A DNA stretch of 64,000 bases from Pirellulaceae bacterium (lineage in GTDB: Bacteria > Planctomycetota > Planctomycetia > Pirellulales > Pirellulaceae). The notes below the pieces were generated by a model that searched no databases, had not been told where the DNA came from, and saw only the letters and a list, made by a program, of their open reading frames with translations. Location of the stretch: the NCBI GenBank assembly GCA_019636385.1, contig JAHBXT010000002.1, forward strand, positions 124,001-188,000, written 5' to 3'. The translations under genes were made by a program, and so were the position numbers. Numbering within the stretch: position 1 is the first letter of the stretch; each line of letters begins with the position of its first letter. This document shows, in pieces, positions 16,163-25,380 of this stretch.

Positions 16163-17188
16163 ATGGCAAGTTCTGGAACAAACTTGGCTAGTCTGCCGCC
16201 AGCCGAGAACGCTTCGGCAAAGGCCGCGATGACTCAGGCGGTACCGGTTATCACGCTGCAACAGTTGACAGTCCAGTTTCCCGGTTGCACGGCACTGGCG
16301 GGGGTCGATTTGCAAATTCGACCTGGAACGGTGTTTGCGCTGCTGGGCGAAAACGGTGCGGGCAAAACAACGTTGATTCGTGTTCTCACCGGCTTTCAAA
16401 TGCCCAGCACCGGCGGCTGTCAGGTTTTAGGGCTCGACCCGACCCACCAGGCGCAGGAAATCCGTCGCCGCGTGGGCTACGTTTCCGATGCTCCCGCTTT
16501 GTATGAATGGATGGTGGTGGCTGAGATCGGCTGGTTCGCTTCCGCCTTTTACCCGGAAGGATTCTTCGAGCGTTATCGAGCGGCCATTGCGCACTACGAG
16601 GTTCCCGCAGATCGCAAGATCAAGTATCTCAGCAAGGGCCAGCGAGCCAAAGTAGCACTCGCCCTAGCGCTGGCGCATGATCCAGAACTGTTGATTTTGG
16701 ACGAGCCGACATCGGGGTTGGACCCGCTAGTGCGCCGCGAGTTCTTGGAGAGCATGCTCGATCGTGTGGCGGTCGGCAAGACGGTGTTGCTTTCGAGCCA
16801 TCAGATCGCCGAAGTCGAGCGCGTGGCCGACACCGTCGCCATCCTGCATCGCGGCCGGTTTCGAGCGATGGGTGAATTGAATCACCTGCGCGAGTCGGTT
16901 CACGAGGTGTTGGTCAGCTTGGACGATCCGCTGATAAGCTTGCCGCTAATCAGCGATCCAGCGATCGTACTGGGCGACACGTTAGTCGGCCGGCAGCGAC
17001 GATTGATAGTCCAGAACTATTCCGAGTCGGTCGGCGAACTGTTGCGCGGTGGTACAGGCGTTGTGTCCGTGCATTCGCGCGGCGCGACGCTGGAAGAGCT
17101 ATTCGCAGCCTGCATTCGCGGCAATGGCCAGATCGAAGCGATGAGGTCAGGGTTGGCCGGCCAGTGTGCAGCCAGCGATGTAGCCTAA
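16163..17188 (+). CDS. ABC transporter ATP-binding protein
   Basis: This 341-residue ATPase has Walker A GENGAGKT (62-69), a signature helix reading LSKGQRAKVALALALA in place of LSGGQ, Walker B LLILDEPTSGLDP and the H-loop LLSSHQ. The domain is followed by a C-terminal extension of about 110 residues. The CcmA/YtrB type fits an ABC-2 exporter or ABC protein working with the large permease downstream. The ATG at 16163 has AGGAG 8 bases upstream and is preferred to the in-frame ATG at 16109, whose spacing is unsuitable. The first 25 or so residues are low-complexity. The gap to the permease is 210 bases and holds a dispersed repeat. Confidence 0.92.
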   Translation: MASSGTNLASLPPAENASAKAAMTQAVPVITLQQLTVQFPGCTALAGVDLQIRPGTVFALLGENGAGKTTLIRVLTGFQMPSTGGCQVLGLDPTHQAQEIRRRVGYVSDAPALYEWMVVAEIGWFASAFYPEGFFERYRAAIAHYEVPADRKIKYLSKGQRAKVALALALAHDPELLILDEPTSGLDPLVRREFLESMLDRVAVGKTVLLSSHQIAEVERVADTVAILHRGRFRAMGELNHLRESVHEVLVSLDDPLISLPLISDPAIVLGDTLVGRQRRLIVQNYSESVGELLRGGTGVVSVHSRGATLEELFAACIRGNGQIEAMRSGLAGQCAASDVA

Positions 17189-17232
17189 GGCTCCCAGTGA
17201 CACGCAGCTTTATAGTAATCGATGGTGGGCTT

Positions 17233-17345
17233 TGTAGGGTGGAACCAAGCGGGGGTGATGCAAATGGAATTCTATTCCCAAGATTTGCAGAGTGCAGTCC
17301 AGTGCAACTAGAGGTGGATGACCTGGCCCCGCGCCGGCCCACCAC
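17233..17345. repeat. Dispersed intergenic repeat element, degenerate
   Basis: The element begins TGTAGGGTGGAACCAAGCGG. GGTGGGC just upstream (17224-17230) can pair with GCCCACC at its end. This layout resembles the GTAGGGTGGGAC...GCCCACC intergenic elements familiar from planctomycete genomes (recalled, not searched). Related, more decayed copies lie at 8208-8228 and 12083-12102. It separates the ATPase and permease genes of one probable operon. Confidence 0.4.
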
Positions 17346-17398
17346 TGGCGTGCTCGGTCGCGTATTTCAGTATTAGGTATCTGCATAGGACAGCAAAG

Positions 17399-19858
17399 AT
17401 GAATGTGTCTATAGCCGTTAAGCGATTGTGGTGGAAAGAGTTCAGCCAGTTGCGGCCATTGGCCATGATGCTGATCGTCATGGCGGCGATTTCTTTCTTA
17501 TTGGTCACAGTCGGCAGCCTGATGGTAAGAGGTCAAAGTTATCAAACGATGGCCGAGATGGCCGAGTACCTGTTGCTGATCTCACCGAGCATTTTTGCAC
17601 TGGGAGTCGGAGGCTTCTTGGTCGGTAACGAGAAGGAGACTCATACGCTCAGTTGGCTTCAAAGTCTGCCCATAGCGCCGCGCGACGTCATCATGACGAA
17701 ACTTCTGTGTGGTCTGGCCGGATTGGGGGCCGCCTGGATCGTCTTCGGTGGATTGTACTTGCTACATCGGTCGATGACTGGGTTGGCTGAGACGATCTAC
17801 GGTAGCGATTTGTTGGTCTGGGGCAGTACCTCTGTCTATCTGCTGGTGCTGGGCATGGGATTATCGTGGGCCATTCGCTCGCCGCTGGTCAGCCTGCTGG
17901 CTGTCGTGCCGCTGTGCTTTGTGCCGACCGTTCTGGCCGTGCTTCCTGTCACCGGCTACCAATTCACGGATCGAGCTTCACTGACAATTGCAGTATGGAC
18001 ATTGTTGGCCACCTTGGTTTCCTTGTACGTTACGGTTGTGGCTGGGCACCGCGCGCTCTCTCCAGCATCTACTGGCAGACGATGGCGCGTCGCTGAATTG
18101 GGGTTGGCGCGTCCTCAAGCTTGTGCCTGGAGTCGTTATACGGCTGTCGAACAACCCTGGACGGCATTGATTTGGCAAACCACCCACCAAAATTGGTTGT
18201 GGCTGACTGGCTGCAGCGTGCTGATGCTGGTCGCCTGGAGCGTGCATATCGTATGCGAGCTGGACCGGGCATTCGGTTCGCACCCAAGTGGTATGGCACT
18301 GTATCTACCACCCGTGACGCTACTCTTTTGGATTTGCGCAGCAAGCTGGCTTTCCGCCGTGCCGTTTGTAAGTGACACTCGGTATCAGCGGATTCGATTC
18401 ATGGCCGATCGAGGTGTCTCGCCAACGTTGATCTGGCTGACGCGCCATCTCCTGCCGACGAGTTTCTTGACAGCCAGTGCCATCGCTGCGGCGATGATCT
18501 CTTATGCGATGGCTTCCAGCATGGTGTGCTTATTCCTGTGGGACCCGAAATTGGGAGGCCAGCCACCGAGCGTTCAGTTTCCGATCGAAGCCATGTTAGT
18601 GGCGTTTATGGTCGGTGCCATGGTTTACGTATGCGTGCAATGGTTCGGCCAAATCGCCTTCACTCCATTGCTGACGTCGATCGCGAGTCCATTGGTTGGC
18701 GTGGTCGGCCTCATGTGGTTTGCGTTCGCATACCTGGGTCTATCGACTCCAATCTGGCTGCTCGGATTGATGGCGATTGTGCCCTTGGTCACCACTTGGT
18801 GGAACGCCGGTGATTGGATAGATCGGCGATTTGGAAAGCGTTTCTGGACGGCGAACGCGCTTGGGTTGATGACGATACTGATGGTTCCCTGCTTAGCATA
18901 CACCATATCGGTGGTCACACAGCCTGGAATGTCGCCAAAGATTGAATCCGAGCTAGAGCAAGCCGCTGAGGCTCTAACTTTTCCGCCACCTACGCCGATG
19001 ATGGTTGCACTGATTTTGGACAAGAAAGAGGGGCCGGCGACTAAGTCCAGTCCGGATACTGCTACTCCAGCAGACGATTCGCCACGTCTGTCGAGCGACG
19101 AGTCTCGACAGCGTAACCTTGGCTACTTCAAGCTGCTGCTTAAAGAATCCGATCAACCCTGCATTCTTAATTACGGAGTCTATAACTACCTGACCTCACT
19201 GGCCTTGCTTTGCCGCAGTAACGCGGCTGCCTCCGAGCAACCACAGTCCGTCGCCCGAGAGCAATATCGCGAGTCGATTGATGTTTTGATGACGATTGCG
19301 TCGAGAGTCCGCCAAAACAGCATGCTCAATTCGCAGGACATGGCTGACAGCGTTGAAATTTTTCTATTACATGAGGCACTGTTGCCGGAGGCCAAGCAGC
19401 AGATGGGATACGAACTGTATAGCCGGTTAGTCAGACAATTGGGGGACCGCGACAGTCGCCGGTCGGCCAGACGTCGAGCGGTAGCGTGTAGTTGGCTGGT
19501 GTACAAGAAAAGCTGGTACCATCCAATTGGAGATCGAATGCATGAGCTTGAATCTATTGATAATATCGCCAGTTACCGTACCTCTCGGCAGAATTTTGGT
19601 CCCATGCTGGCAGAGTTATGGACCATTTGTTCGGATGATAGCGGCACGGGAACTGTGGAGAGTCTTCAGCGCTTACGGCGTTTGCAGGGCTATGATCAGC
19701 CATTGGTGGTTACGCGCTCGCTACGAGTCGAGGATGCTCGGCAGTTTAGGTTCCTAGCCGGCGCTGCAGGCGGCGGTATTGCCATTCAGTGGAATGCGGG
19801 TTGGGAGAGCCAAGCTACAAAGTTACTACGTCAATTGAAGACTACCGACAACCAATAG
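17399..19858 (+). CDS. Large ABC-2 type permease with C-terminal soluble domain
   Basis: The protein has 819 residues. About 12-13 hydrophobic segments occupy residues 10-545, in two groups of six or so separated by a cytoplasmic loop; the opening WWKEFSQLRPLAMMLIVM is typical of ABC-2 permeases. The last 270 or so residues are soluble and alpha-helical with no recognised domain. The protein is nearly twice the usual ABC-2 size, suggesting duplication of the six-helix unit within one chain. The ATG at 17399 has AGGA 8 bases upstream; an upstream in-frame ATG at 17318 has no support. It should form the channel for the ATPase at 16163, and the following membrane protein begins 10 bases later. 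Confidence 0.85.
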   Translation: MNVSIAVKRLWWKEFSQLRPLAMMLIVMAAISFLLVTVGSLMVRGQSYQTMAEMAEYLLLISPSIFALGVGGFLVGNEKETHTLSWLQSLPIAPRDVIMTKLLCGLAGLGAAWIVFGGLYLLHRSMTGLAETIYGSDLLVWGSTSVYLLVLGMGLSWAIRSPLVSLLAVVPLCFVPTVLAVLPVTGYQFTDRASLTIAVWTLLATLVSLYVTVVAGHRALSPASTGRRWRVAELGLARPQACAWSRYTAVEQPWTALIWQTTHQNWLWLTGCSVLMLVAWSVHIVCELDRAFGSHPSGMALYLPPVTLLFWICAASWLSAVPFVSDTRYQRIRFMADRGVSPTLIWLTRHLLPTSFLTASAIAAAMISYAMASSMVCLFLWDPKLGGQPPSVQFPIEAMLVAFMVGAMVYVCVQWFGQIAFTPLLTSIASPLVGVVGLMWFAFAYLGLSTPIWLLGLMAIVPLVTTWWNAGDWIDRRFGKRFWTANALGLMTILMVPCLAYTISVVTQPGMSPKIESELEQAAEALTFPPPTPMMVALILDKKEGPATKSSPDTATPADDSPRLSSDESRQRNLGYFKLLLKESDQPCILNYGVYNYLTSLALLCRSNAAASEQPQSVAREQYRESIDVLMTIASRVRQNSMLNSQDMADSVEIFLLHEALLPEAKQQMGYELYSRLVRQLGDRDSRRSARRRAVACSWLVYKKSWYHPIGDRMHELESIDNIASYRTSRQNFGPMLAELWTICSDDSGTGTVESLQRLRRLQGYDQPLVVTRSLRVEDARQFRFLAGAAGGGIAIQWNAGWESQATKLLRQLKTTDNQ

Positions 19859-19867
19859 GTGAACTCG

Positions 19868-21277
19868 ATGCCAAATCAACTGACCAACACGACGGGCGGA
19901 TCGTGGCTCAATGCTGGCTTATCGCTAGTGGCTGGCGCACACAGGCTGGCCCAGGAGTTGCCACGCCGAGAGTGGCATAGGTCGCGCTGGGCTTGGAGTG
20001 CCATCGCTTGTGTGTTGTTGATTGCGAGCACGCTATGCGTTTGCGTTGCAGGCGGTTGGTACCGTGATTGGCAGGTGCGTTCTGAATTACAAAGCCTTGC
20101 TGATGCAGGCCAGCCGACCGATCTGGTAACATTGCATACTTGGTATGAGCAGCGAGCACATCGCGAAGGAACGGATGCCTGGGCGGTGGCGTTGCAGATG
20201 AGTGAAGGCTGTGCGATCGGCATCGACAAACGCGAGCGTGTGCCTTTCCTGGGCGAAGCTGAGTTGCCGAGCCTCCTGCAATCCGATGCCAATTGGGAAC
20301 ACGAGGCGGAAACGGTGGAGTTCCTAAACGACATCCAACCACTCTTGAAACAAGTAGAGCTTGCCGCACAATTTCCGGCTCCTGTTTGGCAGCCGATTGG
20401 GATCAGTTCAGACTCTCTCGGTTACGAAACCGCTAGCGCTGCGCGTTCCATAATGCGTGTTGTGCAGTTGGAGCTGTCGTACGCGCTGCACAAGCGTGAT
20501 GCAATTAGAGCCGAACGTGCACTGCATCTGCTGAAGGCGACCAGCGATGCGTTTGACTGGAATAGTCTTGTGGTGCACGAGTTGATTCATATCGCGATAC
20601 GACGTTCACAATTGGACGCAGTCGCTCGTAGTTTGGCCTACGACATTTGGTCTGATCAACAGTTGGCGGAAATCAAGCTGCAGGTGGAGACGACCACGGG
20701 CTCGATGGAGCGTTTGCGGAACGCAGTTGTTGGAGAACGCGCGTACAGTCTTCACAAGATTCAGGCGCTAGACAGGTTTAACCAACGCGGTAGTCACCTG
20801 TTGTCGCGACTATTCGGCGGTGAACTGTCGATGTTGCATGCCTATCGGAGTTACCTGGAGGTGGCTGACTGGAATTTGAGACCGTCGCACTTTAACGAAA
20901 TAACCCTGCGAGAGCACAACGCCAGGGCACTCTCAGTGGCGCGAATGTCTGCTGTACCCTTTCATGTGGCCATGGACGTCCAGCCCATAGAAATGGCCAC
21001 GCTGGCTCGGTCGCTGCTCGAAGAGGATGTGCAACGGCAGATTGTACAGTGTGCTTTTCACATCAAGCTGTATCAGCGACAGCACCAGCGCTGGCCCACA
21101 ACGCCGAATGAAGTGTGGTCGCTGACTCAGTTTGCGAACAAGCTTGATGAGTTGCCCGACTGGAAATTTCTTTCGCTACAGCCACTGACAGACGAAAGTG
21201 GCGTGGAGTTGAAGTTTGTAGGTGCAGATGGGCGAACAACATGGGGTAGCCCATTCAAATCCGTAATTGTGCGGTAG
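19868..21277 (+). CDS. Single-pass membrane protein of unknown function, ABC-operon partner
   Basis: The protein has 469 residues with one membrane segment at about residues 40-63, placing a large helical domain of about 400 residues outside the cytoplasm. No catalytic motif or known fold was recognised. The gene starts 9 bases after the permease stop; the ATG at 19868 is preceded by AGGTG, and a GTG at 19859 is the alternative. Tight linkage to the GntR-ATPase-permease genes suggests an accessory part of that transporter, perhaps handling the cargo outside the membrane; this is inference from context only. Confidence 0.75.
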   Translation: MPNQLTNTTGGSWLNAGLSLVAGAHRLAQELPRREWHRSRWAWSAIACVLLIASTLCVCVAGGWYRDWQVRSELQSLADAGQPTDLVTLHTWYEQRAHREGTDAWAVALQMSEGCAIGIDKRERVPFLGEAELPSLLQSDANWEHEAETVEFLNDIQPLLKQVELAAQFPAPVWQPIGISSDSLGYETASAARSIMRVVQLELSYALHKRDAIRAERALHLLKATSDAFDWNSLVVHELIHIAIRRSQLDAVARSLAYDIWSDQQLAEIKLQVETTTGSMERLRNAVVGERAYSLHKIQALDRFNQRGSHLLSRLFGGELSMLHAYRSYLEVADWNLRPSHFNEITLREHNARALSVARMSAVPFHVAMDVQPIEMATLARSLLEEDVQRQIVQCAFHIKLYQRQHQRWPTTPNEVWSLTQFANKLDELPDWKFLSLQPLTDESGVELKFVGADGRTTWGSPFKSVIVR

Positions 21278-21392
21278 TGGTAGCCACCGTCGCCAGACGC
21301 AACTACATCGACTAGAATCGACAACACTCTGTTGCTCGATTCCTCGAATGTCGGTGTTGTTGATGGTCCACGCTGAAAATCGGTGGCGATTC

Positions 21393-24300
21393 ATGTCTGA
21401 GCGGCCTATTGCTGGCTGCCAATTCGTTGTTTGCATCGTGGTTGGCGTATTGGCTAGTTGGTTGCGAAGCACGGCACTAGCCCAGGATGGAAATCAAGCC
21501 GCCGGTGATGGCACAACGAACATTTCAGCCTTTGAGCGTCCGTTTGATGTTCCGGCGATGACGCAATTGGCCGACGGCTTGCCGCCTTTCAGCTATCGTG
21601 ATGTCGGTGGTCAAATTCCTAACTATTTGCCTTCGTCGCAGTGGGGTACGCAAGGAGAGCCGCTGTCGAAGATGCAGGAGCCTCTGTCGCCTGACCAGGC
21701 AATCAAACATTTGGTGACTCCACAAGGCTTTCGGGTGGAGCTGTTTGCTGCCGAGCCCGATCTGCAGGGCAAGCCGATCTGCATGGCCTGGGACGAGCGC
21801 GGGCGCTTGTGGGTTGCAGAGACGTACGACTATCCCAACGAATTGCAGCCGCCCGGTCTAGGCCGTGATCGTATTCGGATTTGCACCGATACCGATGGCG
21901 ACGGCCGAGCGGACCGCTTTACAGTTTTCGCTGAAGGTCTGAGCATTCCCACCAGCATTGCGTTCTCGCGTGGTGGTGTCATCGTGCAAAACGGTACTGA
22001 AACGCTACTGCTGAAAGACACCAATGGCGACGATGTTGCCGACCTACGCCAGACGTTGATTACCGGCTGGGCTCTAGGCGATACGCATGGTGGAGTGAGC
22101 AATTTTCGATACGGCTTAGACAACCACTTATGGGCCATGCAGGGTTACAACGCTTCACAACCGGTCGCGCTGGGACAGCCACAGCAGTCGTTTCGGATGG
22201 GATTCTTCCGCATGCGTACCGATGGTAGTCAAGTCGAATTTATCCGCTCAACCAACAATAACACCTGGGGGTTAGGGATCAGCGAGCAGGGGTTCATCTT
22301 CGGTTCGACCGCCAACGGCTGCCCCAGCGTGTTCATGCCAATTCCCAATCGCTATTACGAACGTGTGCGGGGCTGGGCGCCGGAGCTGACCTTGTCTTCC
22401 ATCGCCGATTCGAATCGTTTTTTGCCAATCACTGACAAAGTACGACAGGTTGATCACTTTGGTGGCTACACGGCTGCGGCAGGTCACGCGCTGTATACCG
22501 CCCGGCAGTATCCACAGCAATATTGGAACCGTGTGGCCTTTGTCGCCGAACCGACCGGGCACTTGGTTGCCGCTTTTGTGTTATCGCATGATGGTAGTGG
22601 ATTCAAATCGACCAATCCATTTAATCTGTTAGCTAGCGATGACGAGTGGTCATCTCCCATCATGGCCGAAGTTGGCCCCGACGGCAACGTTTGGGTGTTG
22701 GATTGGTACAACTATATTGTGCAGCACAATCCAACCCCCAAAGGCTTCCAAACCGGCAAGGGAAACGCCTACGAAAGTCAACTGCGCGACAAACGTCATG
22801 GTCGTATCTACCGAATTGTGCATGAAGCTGCCCAGCCATTACCGCCTGTGGATCTCGCACTCAGTACCGCCAATGAATTAGTGGCAGCGCTGCGGCATTC
22901 GGTAATGCTCGTGCGCCTGCATGCTCAGCGGCTGTTGGTCGAGCGCGGTAAGGCGGATGTAGTCGATCAGCTTGTTGGGCTACTGAACAACCAGTCCGTG
23001 GACGCCATCGGGCTCAATGTGGGGGCTATTCACGCGTTGTGGGTGCTACATGGTTTAGGGCAGATTCAGGATTCTCAACCGGCGGTCATCACCGCTGTGC
23101 ATAAAGCGCTGGAGCATCCTTCGCCGGCAGTTGTTGGCAATGCAGTTCAGGTACTGCCGCACAGCCAAGTCTCGGTGTCGGCGCTGCTGGCAGTTGGATT
23201 GCACGTGGCCCCCAATCTTAACGTTCGATTGTCGGCGCTGCTGGCGCTAGCTGACTTGCCGGCCGGCGATTCAGCGGCACGGGCGATCATGGAAGCACTG
23301 TCACAACCGGATGCACTGACTGATCGACTACTCATCGAAGCCGCAATCAGTGCTGCCGCAAATTCAAGCACTCAGTTCTTGACAGCCGTCACTTCAGTAG
23401 ATGACGTTTCGCCCGCCTTGATCCAGGTTGCTCGAAAGGTGGCCACTCATGAAGCTCGCGGTGAAGAAACCGAATATTTGTCCGGTTTGTTAAAATCGCT
23501 GGCACAGGCTCCGCCAGACATCGTCCACGCGATCTTTGAAGGGATGGCGGATGGTTGGCCTGAGAGCAAGCAATTCAGCTTGTCTGCCCAGCAGGAGCAA
23601 GACCTGTTGAGATTGCTGGAGCGATCTCCTACCGCCAGTCGCTTGGTCATTTTGCGGTTGGCGCGAGCCTGGGGCAGCCAGTGGCTGGCTGACTACAGTC
23701 AGCAGACAGCCGCCGAACTGCTGGGGACTCTGCTAAACGAGCAGCAGGGTGACCAAAGCCGGATCGAGGCGGCAGGTCAAGTCCTCCAGCTTGTACCGGA
23801 CAGTGGCCATGCAGTGGGACAAATTTTGGATGCGATCGGTCCGCGCAATACACCGGAATTGTCCAGCGGATTGATCGCTGCCTTGCGAAACAGCAGCGCC
23901 GCCGATTTGGGCCAGCAGCTTGTCAGGCGATTGCCCAGGTTGCCCCCATCGGCCAAGCGTGAAGCGATCGGCTTGATGATGTCCCGGCCTGCGCTGACCG
24001 CTATGCTATTAGAGAGCATTGGACAGGGGCAATTGGCGCTCATGGAATTGGCTCTCGACCAGCGGCAAGCGCTGGCTGTGCATCCCGATGCACTAGTGCG
24101 TGCACAGGCTAAGCGCCTGCTGTCATCCGACGGAGCGCTACCCAATCTTGATCGGCAGCAAGTGTTGGAGGAGTTGGCATACGTCGCACAACAAAAAGGT
24201 GATCCGATCCATGGCCAAGTGATCTTCAAGCAACATTGTTCCAAATGCCATCAACACGGTGGACAGGGAGTAGCCGTTGGTCCCGATTTGTCCGGCATGG

Positions 24301-25181
24301 CCGTGCATCCCAAAGAAGAGTTGCTGATGCACATATTGGACCCCAGCCGTAGCGTTGAAGGCAACTTCAGAGCATACACGCTGCTGACCACAGACGGCCG
24401 CGTGCTGACCGGTATGTTGGCCGCTGAAACGCGTACCACGCTTGAACTGTACGACGCTGAGGGCAAGAGAAATGTGGTGTTGCGTGAGGACATCGAGCAA
24501 CTGATAGCTTCGCCCAAATCGCTGATGCCAGACGGTTTTGAGAAGTCATTGCGTCCCGACGAGCTGCGCGATTTATTAGAGTTTTTGACACAGCGTGGTC
24601 GGTTCATTCCATTGGACATTAGCAAAGTAGCAACCGTAGCCAGCGATCGCGGCATGTTCCTCCACAGCGATGGTCCAGAGCGAATGTTGTTCGACGATTG
24701 GTCGCCGAAAACATTTCACGGCGTGCCATTCAATTTAGTAGTGCCCAGGGATGGCCAAGTACTCAATGCAATATTGTTGCACAGTAAGGCTGGTTCCATG
24801 GTGCGGCGCATGCCTCGCAACGTGTCGATTCCATGCAGTGGATCGGTCAAGGCGATTCACATGTTGGGCGGCGTTGCCGGATGGGCGCATCCTCTTGGTA
24901 AATTTGAAGAAGTAGCGATGGTTGTGCGACTAACCTACGCCGACGGTCAGGTGGAAGAGCACCCCCTATTAAACGGTATTCATATTGCGGATTACGTTCG
25001 TCGGGTAGATGTTCCTGGGTCTGAATTTGCGTTTGATTTGTCGGGTCGGCAGTTGCGCTATCTAGCCATTCAACCAGCGCGGCCAGAGTCGGTGGTGAAA
25101 ATCGACTTGGTCACAGGCAGCGGTAGTTTGGCACCACTGGTCATGGCCATTACCGTAGAAACTGGTGCAGGACCGCCGTAA
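21393..25181 (+). CDS. PVC-type membrane-bound dehydrogenase with HEAT repeats and c-type heme domain
   Basis: This 1262-residue secreted protein has a signal peptide ending near ALAQ (about residue 30). A beta-propeller sugar-dehydrogenase-like domain (about 100-490) carries DTDGDGRAD calcium-loop-like turns (TIGR02604 type). A helical HEAT-repeat region spans about 490-910. A cytochrome domain follows with CSKCH (Cys949, Cys952, His953; TIGR02603 type), then a C-terminal beta-sandwich of about 200 residues. Such proteins are a hallmark of Planctomycetes and Verrucomicrobia and are thought to oxidise carbohydrates in the periplasm; their true substrates are unproven. The C-terminal sandwich resembles carbohydrate-binding modules. 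The start is uncertain (ATGs at 21393 and 21348; the former gives the better signal peptide). Confidence 0.9.
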   Translation: MSERPIAGCQFVVCIVVGVLASWLRSTALAQDGNQAAGDGTTNISAFERPFDVPAMTQLADGLPPFSYRDVGGQIPNYLPSSQWGTQGEPLSKMQEPLSPDQAIKHLVTPQGFRVELFAAEPDLQGKPICMAWDERGRLWVAETYDYPNELQPPGLGRDRIRICTDTDGDGRADRFTVFAEGLSIPTSIAFSRGGVIVQNGTETLLLKDTNGDDVADLRQTLITGWALGDTHGGVSNFRYGLDNHLWAMQGYNASQPVALGQPQQSFRMGFFRMRTDGSQVEFIRSTNNNTWGLGISEQGFIFGSTANGCPSVFMPIPNRYYERVRGWAPELTLSSIADSNRFLPITDKVRQVDHFGGYTAAAGHALYTARQYPQQYWNRVAFVAEPTGHLVAAFVLSHDGSGFKSTNPFNLLASDDEWSSPIMAEVGPDGNVWVLDWYNYIVQHNPTPKGFQTGKGNAYESQLRDKRHGRIYRIVHEAAQPLPPVDLALSTANELVAALRHSVMLVRLHAQRLLVERGKADVVDQLVGLLNNQSVDAIGLNVGAIHALWVLHGLGQIQDSQPAVITAVHKALEHPSPAVVGNAVQVLPHSQVSVSALLAVGLHVAPNLNVRLSALLALADLPAGDSAARAIMEALSQPDALTDRLLIEAAISAAANSSTQFLTAVTSVDDVSPALIQVARKVATHEARGEETEYLSGLLKSLAQAPPDIVHAIFEGMADGWPESKQFSLSAQQEQDLLRLLERSPTASRLVILRLARAWGSQWLADYSQQTAAELLGTLLNEQQGDQSRIEAAGQVLQLVPDSGHAVGQILDAIGPRNTPELSSGLIAALRNSSAADLGQQLVRRLPRLPPSAKREAIGLMMSRPALTAMLLESIGQGQLALMELALDQRQALAVHPDALVRAQAKRLLSSDGALPNLDRQQVLEELAYVAQQKGDPIHGQVIFKQHCSKCHQHGGQGVAVGPDLSGMAVHPKEELLMHILDPSRSVEGNFRAYTLLTTDGRVLTGMLAAETRTTLELYDAEGKRNVVLREDIEQLIASPKSLMPDGFEKSLRPDELRDLLEFLTQRGRFIPLDISKVATVASDRGMFLHSDGPERMLFDDWSPKTFHGVPFNLVVPRDGQVLNAILLHSKAGSMVRRMPRNVSIPCSGSVKAIHMLGGVAGWAHPLGKFEEVAMVVRLTYADGQVEEHPLLNGIHIADYVRRVDVPGSEFAFDLSGRQLRYLAIQPARPESVVKIDLVTGSGSLAPLVMAITVETGAGPP

Positions 25182-25380
25182 GGTGAGCGAACACTCGGAA
25201 TGTACCCGCAACTATCGTCGCCAGACGGTGGCCCTCAGGTCGCCTATCCTCTGCGCGACAGAGGTTACCGGCGGTGCGTTCGCTAACAATTGCGTATTGG
25301 TTGCTACAAGGCTTGATATTTTCGGCAGCATGGTGAATGATATCGCCATTGCATCGAGGAGAAGTAGGAGAACGCTATTT

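Noticed and set aside
17318..17398. Upstream start of the ABC-2 permease
   Set aside because: The ATG at 17399 has a ribosome site and gives a normal N-terminus; the extension runs through a dispersed repeat.
25165..25380. Upstream extension of the penicillin-acylase gene
   Set aside because: It would place a hydrophilic segment before the signal peptide at 25381 and overlap the previous gene.
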